Origin: an uncultured Kiritimatiellota bacterium | Lineage (GTDB): Bacteria > Verrucomicrobiota > Kiritimatiellia > RFP12 > DVOR01 | Reading direction: 5' to 3' | Assembly: GCA_944389545.1 (NCBI GenBank) | Contig: CALXMT010000002.1 | Coordinates: forward strand, 44,645-108,644 | DNA length: 64,000 nucleotides | Part shown: piece after piece, positions 41,003-48,465 of the stretch | Layout: each line of letters opens with the position of its first letter | How positions within the stretch are numbered: the stretch's first letter is position 1 | The notes under the pieces: model-generated | Seen by the model: only the letters and a program-made list of their open reading frames with translations | Told to the model about the DNA's origin: nothing | Databases searched by the model: none | Program-made: the position numbers and the translations under genes

Positions 41003-42157
41003 TCAGCGGGTGAGGCGAATGCCGCGGCGCTGATAGGTGGGTTCGTCAAGGTTCTGCCCGCCGAAGATGGTGGGGGCGACGTCGGTGAAGCGGTTTTTGG
41101 CGGTGCCGAGGACCTTGGTGCCGGCGGCCTTGGCACCCCGCTGACGCTTGGAGGAGAGGGGGCGCGGGGCCTCGCCGTCCTTGGCGGCGGAGACGTTGGT
41201 GATGGGATGCCCGAAGGCGAAGAGAACGACGGAGAGCGTGCCCTCGCGGGACTCTTCATCGGCGGTGCCCAAGAGCGTCTCTTTGAGGGATTGGCAGTGG
41301 GCGCGCAGGCCTTCCATCACGGTGCCGATTTCACAAAGGCGAAGATCGGGGCCGGCCAAGATGCCGACGACGAGCTGGGCGGCGTTGGCCAAGCGGTCGA
41401 CGCCGTTGACGTGGAAACGCGGGTCTTCGCGGAGGGCGTTCAAAGCGATCTTGGCCCGGTTTTCTCCGGAGACGGAGACATCGGCGAAGCAGAAGGGCAG
41501 GCCGCCTTCGACATCGTGGGTGAGGAAGGCGCGGAAGTGTTCCGCGTCAAAGGCGATGAAGCCCGGGTGGGCCACCAGCGTCCAAAGCAGACCCAGCCCG
41601 GCGGCCAGACGGTCGGCGGCGTGGGCGAAGGCTTCGGCGGCGGGAAGCGTGGCGGCTTCGGCGCCGACCAAGGCGTCCAGGGAGACGCGCGTGAGGGCGT
41701 CGGCGCGGGTCTCCATGATGGGCAGGAGGACATTGGCGGCGCGCTTGCGGTCGTCGCCTTCGAAGGCGAAGGGCGCGACGGCGAAGACGAGGGTGGCGAT
41801 GCCCTTTGTGCGGAGGGCCTCCAGGAGGGTCGTCGCGGCGCCGGCGGTGCCCCCCCCGCAGCACGTGAGCAGGATGACCAGGCGGGGTGAACCGACTTGC
41901 GCGAGGATTTGCGCGGCATCGTCGCGGAAAGCGCCCGCGCCCAAGGAGTGCGAGCCGCCGGTGCCGCGTCCGGACAGGCGCTTGGCGCCGAAGACGGAGG
42001 TGGAGACGCCGACGGCCGGGGTGATGGATTGGAGGGTGGCGTCGTCCGTGTCGAGGATGAGGGCGCGCAGGGGCGAGGTGGCGCGCTCGGCCACGCGGCG
42101 GACGATGGAGGCTGCCGCACCGCCCAGGGAGATAAGCAGAAGGTCTTCGGTTTCCAT
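41003..42157 (-). CDS. ftsZ: Highly divergent FtsZ (tubulin-like division protein)
   Basis: 384 residues from the ATG at 42157. Position after ftsQ-ftsA and residual motifs identify FtsZ. Seen: LGGAAASIVRRV (T1 region), ALILDTDDATL, LGAGAFRDDA (T3), CGGGTAGAA (100-108) in place of the tubulin signature GGGTGTG, VAPFAFEGDDRKR, and PGFIAFDAEHF (199-208) at the T7 loop. Of the N-x-D-x-x-D residues there, the first Asn is Ala and the last Asp is His; these stimulate GTP hydrolysis in normal FtsZ. The C-terminus ends LDEPTYQRRG, like the conserved FtsZ tail that binds FtsA. It may polymerise with weak or no GTPase activity. It could also be one of two FtsZ proteins in the genome. Confidence 0.85.
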   Translation of the reverse strand: METEDLLLISLGGAAASIVRRVAERATSPLRALILDTDDATLQSITPAVGVSTSVFGAKRLSGRGTGGSHSLGAGAFRDDAAQILAQVGSPRLVILLTCCGGGTAGAATTLLEALRTKGIATLVFAVAPFAFEGDDRKRAANVLLPIMETRADALTRVSLDALVGAEAATLPAAEAFAHAADRLAAGLGLLWTLVAHPGFIAFDAEHFRAFLTHDVEGGLPFCFADVSVSGENRAKIALNALREDPRFHVNGVDRLANAAQLVVGILAGPDLRLCEIGTVMEGLRAHCQSLKETLLGTADEESREGTLSVVLFAFGHPITNVSAAKDGEAPRPLSSKRQRGAKAAGTKVLGTAKNRFTDVAPTIFGGQNLDEPTYQRRGIRLTR

Positions 42158-42162
42158 GGGGC

Positions 42163-43356
42163 TTAACCTTTGAGGAAGGCGCGGATACGCGACATGAGGG
42201 AGGGCGCACGGTCTTCCTGGGAGAGGGTGCGGCACCGCCAGTTGAGCAGGCCGACGGCGGTGGCGTGGCGGTAGGGCTCGTCCATCATGTCCGTCGGGAG
42301 CTTGACGATGTTGCAGGGGATGCCAAGGACGCAGGGCAGGCCGAAGATGTCGCTGGCTTGCTCGGTGATGAGGGGCAGGGCCGCCGTGCCGCCGGTGAGG
42401 TAGATGGCCCCGCGGATGTGGGGCAGGACATCGCGCAGTTGCTCGGCCAGGATGCGGAAGGTCTCGTCGATGCGCTCGGTGACGATGGTTTGGATGGCAT
42501 GGACCGAGAGGGAGCGCTCGGTTGTGGCAAAGGTGGTGCGAAGGGGGTAACGGTCTGTGGCGAGGTCGGATTGGATTTGCGCGGCGCCGCGTGCAAGTTT
42601 GACCTCCTCGGCCTGGGCCTGGGAGATTTGGAAGGCCAGGGCGAGGTCGTTGGTGAGGTGCGAGCCGCCCACGGCCAGGTTCCCGGCCGCCGCCACGACG
42701 TTGTTGCAGATGGCGATGTAGTCGATTGTGCCATCGCCGAAGTCCAACACCAGGGCGCCGTCGTTGCGCGCCTTGGCGTCAAGCACCGCCTCGGCGGCCG
42801 CGAAGCCGGAGAAGGCGGGGTCCACCAGCCGCAGCCCGGCGTGATGGATGGCGGAGGTCAGCGCGTCAAGCGCCGTACGCGGGACGGAAATTTCCAGGAT
42901 GTTCGCCACCAGTTCGGAGCCCGTCATGCCCAGGGGCGTGCCTACGGGCTGGCCGTTCACCTCGTACTTCTGGCGGAAGCGCTGGAGGATCTTGTTGGTG
43001 GAGTCTTCGGACTCGACGGATTGCGCGTTTTCCTCGGCGGCATCGACGTTGTCCTGGTCGATGGCGTGGCCGGGCATCAAGAGGGTCTGCCCGGAACGCA
43101 CGGCGACCGAGAGTCCGAAGCAGGAAATGGCGGCCGTGACCTCGGCCAGATCGATGCCGAATCGGCGATCCATGTCGTCGCGCACCTTGCGGATGCCGGC
43201 GGTGACGGCGTCGATGTCGCGGATGAAGCCTTTACGCACGCCGTGCGTCTCGGTCGCAGTGCGCCCGATGACGGTCAGGCCTTCCCCGTCGTACTCCCCG
43301 GCCAGGAGGCTGGTGGTCTGCGTGCCAATGTCCAATGCGCCCAAAAGCATGCCCAT
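42163..43356 (-). CDS. ftsA: Cell division protein FtsA
   Basis: 397 residues from the ATG at 43356 (MGMLLGALDIGTQ). Actin-like ATPase that tethers FtsZ to the membrane. Seen: the phosphate-1 loop ALDIGTQTTSLLAGE, SHMA-like region TAAISCFGLSVAV, the second loop ALVLDFGDGTIDYIAI (~205-220) and the adenosine motif IYLTGGTAALPLI. The C-terminal amphipathic helix SRIRAFLKG is the membrane anchor. Length is a little below the usual 410-420. It starts 16 bp after ftsQ and ends 5 bp before ftsZ. Confidence 0.93.
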   Translation of the reverse strand: MGMLLGALDIGTQTTSLLAGEYDGEGLTVIGRTATETHGVRKGFIRDIDAVTAGIRKVRDDMDRRFGIDLAEVTAAISCFGLSVAVRSGQTLLMPGHAIDQDNVDAAEENAQSVESEDSTNKILQRFRQKYEVNGQPVGTPLGMTGSELVANILEISVPRTALDALTSAIHHAGLRLVDPAFSGFAAAEAVLDAKARNDGALVLDFGDGTIDYIAICNNVVAAAGNLAVGGSHLTNDLALAFQISQAQAEEVKLARGAAQIQSDLATDRYPLRTTFATTERSLSVHAIQTIVTERIDETFRILAEQLRDVLPHIRGAIYLTGGTAALPLITEQASDIFGLPCVLGIPCNIVKLPTDMMDEPYRHATAVGLLNWRCRTLSQEDRAPSLMSRIRAFLKG

Positions 43357-43372
43357 GATGCAGTCGCTCCCT

Positions 43373-44299
43373 TCAGTCCGAGACGGTGATGTTGTCTGTC
43401 TGCGCGTTGATGCGGCGTTTGCCGGAGAGGTCCGGCATGGCAAGCACTTTGGCGACCTTGCGCAGGCGCTCCAGCATGGCCTCGCGCTCGGTCGTGCGGA
43501 TTGCCTCGTCCACCGCGTCGGTGTCCATTCCCATCCCATTCCAGGCGAGGATGACTTCGCGTCCGTCGGCCAGGCGCATCTCCACGCCGTCTTCAATGGA
43601 ATAGGCGCCGGGACGGAGGGAAATCTCGGAGACCGTGGGGAAGGGTACGGCGCCGCCGACCTTGGTCGCGTCGATGATTCTCAGCATGCAACGGTACTCC
43701 GTCGGGATGCGGGAACCGGGGACGTAATGGGCAATCCCGTCCCAGCCCGAGACGGCGGGAAGGCGCCCCGGGGCCGGGGCCGAGGGCCGGAAGCAGACGC
43801 CCCAGATGTCCACGTAGAGCCCGCTTGGCAACCGTGCGATGGGGACACGTTCCTGCACGTGCAGCTCCACCTTGCCTTGCTTGGGATAGTAAATCATCCG
43901 CGCACCACTGAAATAGGGGGACTGCCGCAACCGCTCCACGATTGGCTGTTGCATCAAGTCGTAACCGTTGACGGGCTCCGTCAGACCGAAGATGCCGGCA
44001 AGGTAAATCTCGCGCACGAACTGCTCCGTCTCGGGCGAAGAGCACCCCGTGATGACGATGTCGCCGGGCGCAACCAGGAAGCTCGCTTCGTTGCCCTGGC
44101 TGTTGGGCTTCGCGAGGTAATCGGTCTTCGTGAGGTGAAAGAACCAGAAGGCCGCCGCCAAGACAATGACAATCGGCAAGAAGGGCAACGTTTTCGGGAG
44201 CGTCTTTGCGCAGAATCCCCACGCCGCCACGCAGAAGGCCCACACCTGCGCCCAGACGGATGTCTTTTTCCGTGTTGTCTTCTTCGCGCGCTTAGCCAT
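43373..44299 (-). CDS. ftsQ: Cell division protein FtsQ
   Basis: 308 residues from the ATG at 44299. A basic cytoplasmic tail (MAKRAKKTTRKK), one membrane helix near residues 39-56 (LPFLPIVIVLAAAFWFF), then a POTRA-like domain beginning around FLVAPGDIVITGCSS and the beta-domain with KVELHVQERVPIARLPSGLYVDIWGV (~150-175). This pattern (E/Q-R-x-P-x-A-x-(x)-...-D--G) is typical of FtsQ/DivIB. It links FtsL/FtsB to the rest of the divisome. The start overlaps the ddl end by 8 bases; ftsA follows. Confidence 0.9.
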   Translation of the reverse strand: MAKRAKKTTRKKTSVWAQVWAFCVAAWGFCAKTLPKTLPFLPIVIVLAAAFWFFHLTKTDYLAKPNSQGNEASFLVAPGDIVITGCSSPETEQFVREIYLAGIFGLTEPVNGYDLMQQPIVERLRQSPYFSGARMIYYPKQGKVELHVQERVPIARLPSGLYVDIWGVCFRPSAPAPGRLPAVSGWDGIAHYVPGSRIPTEYRCMLRIIDATKVGGAVPFPTVSEISLRPGAYSIEDGVEMRLADGREVILAWNGMGMDTDAVDEAIRTTEREAMLERLRKVAKVLAMPDLSGKRRINAQTDNITVSD

Positions 44300-45188
44300 G
44301 CCGGGCCGCCTCCACCAACCGCGCACAGAGCGCGGGGAAGGGGATTCCCGCCCGTGCCGCGGCATCCGGCAGCAGGCTTGTCTCTGTGCATCCCGGCGCC
44401 GTGTTCACCTCCAGCACATAGAGCTTCCCTTCGGGAGAGAGGCGGAAATCCACGCGCACCGCACCGCGGCAACCCGTCGCTTTCGCCGCCAAGACCGCCA
44501 GACGCTGCGCCTCGCGCGTCGTCTCGTCTTCCGGCGGATAGAGGTGCTTCGAGACGCCTGGGGCATACTTTGCGTGGTAGTCATACCAGCCGTTCGGCGC
44601 CACGATTTCCAACACCGGCAACGCCTCGTCGCCGATTACGCCCACGGCCCATTCACGGCCCGCCACGAAACGCTCCACCAGCGCCTCGCCCTGCGCGTCC
44701 TGCGCCGCGGCCAGGCGCACGGCCTCGGGCCACTGCGTCGCGTCCGTCACCTTGGAGAGGCCCACGCTCGAACCGTCGCACGGCGGCTTCACCACCACCG
44801 GCAGGGGGAAGGGCGGTGGAAAGTCCGCGGCCGCGACCGTCACCACCGCGCCCTCAGGCGTCGGCACGCCGGCCTTGCGGAAGGCGGCCTTCGCCGCCGG
44901 CTTGTCCATGCACAGGCGGCTCGCCGCCGCCCCGGGACCCGTGTAGGGCAGACCCGCCGCGTCCAAATCCGTTTGGATACCGCCACCTTCGCCGTATCCC
45001 CCATGCAACGCGATGAAGACCGCATCCACGTCGCGCGGCATCTCCTCGAGGGAGTCCTTTGTCAGCCGCGCTTCCACAACCTCGTAGCCGGCCGTGCGCA
45101 AGGCCTCGGCCACTGCCGCGCCCGACCGTAGCGACACCTCCGCCTCATGGCTCGTGCCGCCCATCACCACTGCTATCCGCTTCTTCAT
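44292..45188 (-). CDS. ddl: D-alanine--D-alanine ligase
   Basis: 298 residues. ATP-grasp enzyme making the D-Ala-D-Ala dipeptide for peptidoglycan. Seen: KRIAVVMGGTSHEAEVSLRSG (N-terminal signature), FIALHGGYGEGGGIQ (the HGxxGEDG-like motif), VVVKPPCDGSSVGLSKV (~140), YDYHAKYAPG (omega loop), and VRVDFRLSPEGKLYVLEVNTAPGCTETSLLP with metal ligands. Length is normal. It leads the run ddl-ftsQ-ftsA-ftsZ-dtd-recJ; an extended -10 promoter lies at 45215-45223. Confidence 0.96.
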   Translation of the reverse strand: MKKRIAVVMGGTSHEAEVSLRSGAAVAEALRTAGYEVVEARLTKDSLEEMPRDVDAVFIALHGGYGEGGGIQTDLDAAGLPYTGPGAAASRLCMDKPAAKAAFRKAGVPTPEGAVVTVAAADFPPPFPLPVVVKPPCDGSSVGLSKVTDATQWPEAVRLAAAQDAQGEALVERFVAGREWAVGVIGDEALPVLEIVAPNGWYDYHAKYAPGVSKHLYPPEDETTREAQRLAVLAAKATGCRGAVRVDFRLSPEGKLYVLEVNTAPGCTETSLLPDAAARAGIPFPALCARLVEAARHG

Positions 45189-45214
45189 CTGGGAATCCTC
45201 GCAAAACCCAGATA

Positions 45215-45223
45215 TTCTACCAC
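45215..45223 (-). promoter_or_regulatory. Extended -10 promoter for ddl
   Basis: TGG-TAGAAT on the minus strand, 26 bp before the ddl start. Confidence 0.55.
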
Positions 45224-45276
45224 ATTCCCATCCATCCTTTCCCCATCCAATTTCGCGTCAGTCGTGCCGGGAAGTT

Positions 45277-45350
45277 TTTCCGCGAAGACGATCTTGCGTG
45301 GAAACCCTGCGAGCTCCATCGCTCCCGGTGGGCGCGTCGCCCCCCGTTTT
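45277..45350 (+). repeat. Palindromic intergenic repeat C, copy 1 (right arm missing)
   Basis: CCGCGAAGACGATCTTGCG, GTGGAAACCC and CTCCATCGCTCCCG match the copies at 46457 and 57170, but the right arm GGGATTTCCACGC is absent. Confidence 0.8.
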
Positions 45351-45382
45351 GCACCTTATTGTTTTCCAAGGAATCAATCCGT

Positions 45383-45441
45383 CGCCCCGCAGGGGCGTTC
45401 CGTTCTTCGTTTTCCGTTCTCCGGGGCGGTGCAGCCGCCCC
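45383..45441 (+). repeat. 7-mer and hairpin repeat module H
   Basis: CGCCCC-GCA-GGGGCG, then GTTCCGTTCTTCGTTTTCC-like 7-mers, then GGGGCGG-TGCAG-CCGCCCC. Both hairpins pair but differ in sequence from the other copies. Confidence 0.75.
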
Positions 45442-45459
45442 ACAGTATTGCGGAGGGTG

Positions 45460-45468
45460 TGGTATACT
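45460..45468 (+). promoter_or_regulatory. Extended -10 promoter for the GT2 gene
   Basis: TGG-TATACT, 34 bp before the ATG at 45503; identical in the TGGTATACTG core to the one before the kinase gene. Confidence 0.5.
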
Positions 45469-45502
45469 GGGGACATAAATAAGAAGAGAAAGGCGATACG
45501 GG

Positions 45503-46426
45503 ATGACGGACGTGCCGAGACTGTCGATTGTGGTGCCCTGCCTCAATGAAGAGGCAGGCTTGGAGACACTGGTCCGCGCGGTTGATGAGACGGGGATCGT
45601 AGGGGTGGAGTTCGTCTTTGTGAACGACGGCTCGACGGATGGGACGCTGGCGGTGTTGCGCCGACTGGCGGAGTCGGATGGGCGCATCCATTACCTCTCG
45701 TTTTCACGGCGCTTCGGGAAGGAGGCTGCGCTGTTGGCGGGGTTGCGGAAGGCGCGTGGGGCCATCGTGGTGACGATGGACGCGGATCTGCAGGACCCGC
45801 CGCGGTTGTTGCCGGAGATGTTGCGCGGGATTGAGGAAGAGGGCCACGACTGCGTGGCCACGCGGCGGACGACGCGTGAGGGCGAGCCGCCGGTGCGCTC
45901 GTGGTTCGCGCGGTGTTTCTATTGGCTGATGCGCCACTTCTCGGAGGTGGCGCTGGTGGACGGCGCGCGGGACTATCGGATGATGACGCGTCAGGTGGTG
46001 GAGGCCATCCTGGCGATGCCGGAGGCGAACCGTTTCACGAAGGGAATCTATCAGTGGGTGGGCTTTGACACGAAGTGGCTCGCCTTCCCGAACGAGGAGC
46101 GGAAGGTGGGGGAGACCAAGTGGTCGTTCTGGCGCCTCTTTCGGTACAGTCTGGACGGCATCATGGCCTTTTCCGCGGCGCCGCTGATGCTGGCTTCGCT
46201 TTTGGGCGTGACCTTCTGTGGACTTTCCTTTGTGGCGTTGCTCTTTGTCTTTGTGCGGGCGTTGGTCTTCGGCGACCCTGTGGGCGGGTGGCCGTCGTTG
46301 GTCTGCGTCATCACCTTCTTGGGCGGGTTGCAGCTCTTCTTTATTGGCGTCTTTGGCGCTTACTTGGCCAAGACCTACACCGAGGCCAAACGCCGCCCGG
46401 CCTACTTCGTCAAGGAAGAGCGCTGA
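45503..46426 (+). CDS. Family 2 glycosyltransferase, GtrB/DPM1-like, with two C-terminal membrane helices
   Basis: 307 residues. Likely transfers a sugar from a nucleotide to a polyprenyl phosphate on the inner face of the cytoplasmic membrane. Seen: LSIVVPCLNEEAGLE (~8-22), FVNDGSTDGT (~38-48), MDADLQDPP (DXD-type metal site, ~92-100) and a conserved region KVGETKWSFWRLFRYSLDGI (~217-236), the K-(x)3-SKW-like motif typical of GtrB and DPM1-type enzymes. Two membrane helices follow at about 237-262 and 270-297. A basic tail ends the protein. It stands alone on the plus strand between ddl and recO. Confidence 0.92.
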   Translation: MTDVPRLSIVVPCLNEEAGLETLVRAVDETGIVGVEFVFVNDGSTDGTLAVLRRLAESDGRIHYLSFSRRFGKEAALLAGLRKARGAIVVTMDADLQDPPRLLPEMLRGIEEEGHDCVATRRTTREGEPPVRSWFARCFYWLMRHFSEVALVDGARDYRMMTRQVVEAILAMPEANRFTKGIYQWVGFDTKWLAFPNEERKVGETKWSFWRLFRYSLDGIMAFSAAPLMLASLLGVTFCGLSFVALLFVFVRALVFGDPVGGWPSLVCVITFLGGLQLFFIGVFGAYLAKTYTEAKRRPAYFVKEER

Positions 46427-46452
46427 ACGGTTCAGCAATACTGTCTGGTGAA

Positions 46453-46540
46453 GTTTTACCGCGAAGACGGTCTTGCGTGGAAACCCGGCGGGCTCCATAG
46501 CTCCCGTTGGTCGCGCCGCCCTTGGGATTTCCACGCTATT
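46453..46540 (+). repeat. Palindromic intergenic repeat C, copy 2
   Basis: GCGTGGAAA pairs with TTTCCACGC and CCC with GGG; the element starts with CCGCGAAGACGGTCTTGC. Very similar to 57170. Confidence 0.85.
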
Positions 46541-46547
46541 GCGCCAA

Positions 46548-46598
46548 GGGGTGGCTTGCACCACCCTGGGAAAAGGGAAACAGAACGCCCCTGCGGGA
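46548..46598 (-). repeat. 7-mer and hairpin repeat module H (inverted, degraded)
   Basis: GGGTGG-CTTGCA-CCACCC, then GGGAAAAGGGAAACAGAA, then CGCCCC-TGC-GGGatG with mismatches. Confidence 0.6.
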
Positions 46599-46625
46599 TG
46601 ATGTAGTGTTCTCAGGAAACCGGCC

Positions 46626-46730
46626 AGGCGCGAAACGGAGGGCGGCGGGCGCGGTCAGCGGCGAAGCCGCAGAGCGACCGATGGAGCCCGAAGCGTTTCG
46701 CGCCTCCCCTTGCGTCTTTGCGGTCATTGC
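46626..46730 (+). repeat. Palindromic intergenic repeat D, copy 2
   Basis: Outer arms AGGCGCGAAACG and CGTTTCGCGCCT pair over 12 bp without mismatch; inside are GCGGC-GAA-GCCGC and CGGTC/GACCG-like nests. It lies just beyond the 3' end of recO. Confidence 0.9.
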
Positions 46731-46755
46731 CGACTTTCTCGGATACTATTGGATT

Positions 46756-47583
46756 TCACCCGATGAGAAGGTCCAGTGTCGTCCGGCGGGGGCCGGGGGG
46801 CAGGTCGAGGTGTGCGGAGAGGAAGACGCCGAGGAAACGACGCAGGCCGAAGACGCCGGGGAAGGGCTCTGGGCGGCCCAAGTCGTCACGGCGGTCGGCG
46901 GCGCGGGCCTCGGCCAAGGTCTCCGTGAGGGGATGGTCCAGGAAACGGCGATAGAGAACCGGGATGTCGTCGTGGAGCGTGAGGGTGGGGGGCGTGCGCA
47001 AGCGGGAGGGACGGTGGTCGCAGACAAAGCGGCCCTCCTCCACGGAGAAGAGCCCACGGGGAGAGGGGGCGCACCGCGGGCAGGGCGAGAAGTCGGGACC
47101 GAGGCCGACGGCTTGGAGGAGGTTCGACTCAAACCAGAGCAGGGCGAGCGTGGCCTCGTGCGGGGCGCAGGCGGGGAGGGTGTCGAGCAGGTTGCTGAGG
47201 ATACGGAAGAGCTCCGGGTTGGCCATGCCGGGCTGGGCCGTGCGCAGGGTGAGGTCGCAGGCATAGGCGGCGGCCTCGGCGGCGCGCCAGGAGGCCCGGA
47301 GCCCTTCACGCAGCAGGATGGGCGTGCATTCGCGGATGTGGTGGACGCCATCGCGTTCGCGGGAGTAGAAGACCAATTCGCAGGTGTAGCCCACATCGTA
47401 GCGGCCGATGAAGGCGCTCTTGGGACGCTGGGCGCCCTTGACGGGGGTGGTGACGCGCCCATGCTCGAGGGTGAGCCAGGTGACCATCTGCGACGTCTTG
47501 GAGAAGGGACGGACGTTCAGGCAGAGGGCGAGGCTCTTCAGCAGGGGCGAGGCCTGCGGGGCGTTCTCACTGGGCGAAGCCAC
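46756..47583 (-). CDS. recO: DNA repair protein RecO
   Basis: 275 residues, GTG start. RecO loads RecA with RecF/RecR in recombinational repair. Seen: an N-terminal OB-fold (KTSQMVTWLTLEHGRVTTPVKGAQRPKS, the T-x-(x)-HG-(x)3-VAKGARR-like pattern, ~29-56), FIGRYDVGYTCELVFYSRE, and a zinc-like region PDFSPCPRCAP (two cysteines of the usual site) around 163-173, followed by a helical C-terminus. Length is slightly above average. The start lies inside the end of the dehydrogenase gene (17-base overlap), so the run rpoN-dehydrogenase-recO is probably one transcript. Confidence 0.85.
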   Translation of the reverse strand: MASPSENAPQASPLLKSLALCLNVRPFSKTSQMVTWLTLEHGRVTTPVKGAQRPKSAFIGRYDVGYTCELVFYSRERDGVHHIRECTPILLREGLRASWRAAEAAAYACDLTLRTAQPGMANPELFRILSNLLDTLPACAPHEATLALLWFESNLLQAVGLGPDFSPCPRCAPSPRGLFSVEEGRFVCDHRPSRLRTPPTLTLHDDIPVLYRRFLDHPLTETLAEARAADRRDDLGRPEPFPGVFGLRRFLGVFLSAHLDLPPGPRRTTLDLLIG

Positions 47584-48463
47584 GGCGGTAGATTGTCAGC
47601 CACTCGGCGAAGGCGCGGTCGAGGTAGTCCGGGGCGAAGGCGGAGGCGTGCGGCAGGAGGAAGCACCGCGGCGCGCGGCGCAGGGGACCGTCCGCGGGGT
47701 AGGGCTCTTCCTTGAAGACGTCAAGGAAGGCGGCGTGGAGGGCGCCGGCCTCGAGCGCGGCGCAGAGGGCCGCCTCGTCCACCGCGTTGCCACGACCCAG
47801 GTTGCAGAGGATGGCGTGGCGCGGCAGGAGGGCCAGCCGGTGGGCGTCAATGATGTTGTCGGTGTCGGGGTTGGCGGGGAGGGCCAGGAAGAGGGCGTCG
47901 GCCTGCGCGAGGAGGGTGTCGAGGTCGGCGAGGTTCGCGTGGGTCACGCCGTCTACGTGGACGCCGAGGGCGGAGAGCTTCGTGCCGATGGCCTTGCCGA
48001 TGTGGCCGTAACCCAGCACGACGGCGCGGCTGCCGGCGATGGCGCGCCGCCCGGGCGTATGGATGGGCCAGGCGTCGTCCGCGCCGCAGAGGCCGAGTCC
48101 GGGCAGGAGACCGCGCCGTACGGCCAGGAGCATGCCCACCGCGGTCTCGGCCATCAACTCGCCATGGAAGGTCCCGTGCGTCAGGCGGATGCGGTCGGGG
48201 ATGCGCGCGCCGAGGAGTTCGCGGCCGGCGGCGGGCGTGGCCATCCACTTCATACGGTAAGTCAGCGGCAGCCAGGCCTCGGAGAAGGTGAAGGTCATCG
48301 CGTAGGTGGCCTTGGAGAGGTTGCGGATGAACTCCTCTTGCGTCTCGGCAAAGACGACGTCCAGCTCCGGCACCTGCTCCGCCCAACGAGCGACTTGTTC
48401 GCGCGTGGCGATGAAGTCGGAGACGCCACGATAGGTCAACCAAATCAACAGCATGGGTTTCAT
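47567..48463 (-). CDS. D-2-hydroxyacid dehydrogenase family protein
   Basis: 298 residues from the ATG at 48463, with AAGGAG 7 bases upstream; a GTG at 48469 overlapping the rpoN stop as GTGA is the alternative. NAD(P)-dependent dehydrogenase reducing 2-keto acids. Seen: the Rossmann motif VVLGYGHIGKAIG (~148-160), NLGRGNAVDEAAL with the catalytic arginine region (~222-234), FLDVFKEEPYP with the catalytic glutamate (~245-255) and LLPHASAFAP with the catalytic histidine (~270-279). Slightly shorter than most members. The exact substrate is unclear. It lies between rpoN and recO. Confidence 0.9.
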   Translation of the reverse strand: MKPMLLIWLTYRGVSDFIATREQVARWAEQVPELDVVFAETQEEFIRNLSKATYAMTFTFSEAWLPLTYRMKWMATPAAGRELLGARIPDRIRLTHGTFHGELMAETAVGMLLAVRRGLLPGLGLCGADDAWPIHTPGRRAIAGSRAVVLGYGHIGKAIGTKLSALGVHVDGVTHANLADLDTLLAQADALFLALPANPDTDNIIDAHRLALLPRHAILCNLGRGNAVDEAALCAALEAGALHAAFLDVFKEEPYPADGPLRRAPRCFLLPHASAFAPDYLDRAFAEWLTIYRRGFAQ

Positions 48464-48465
48464 GT

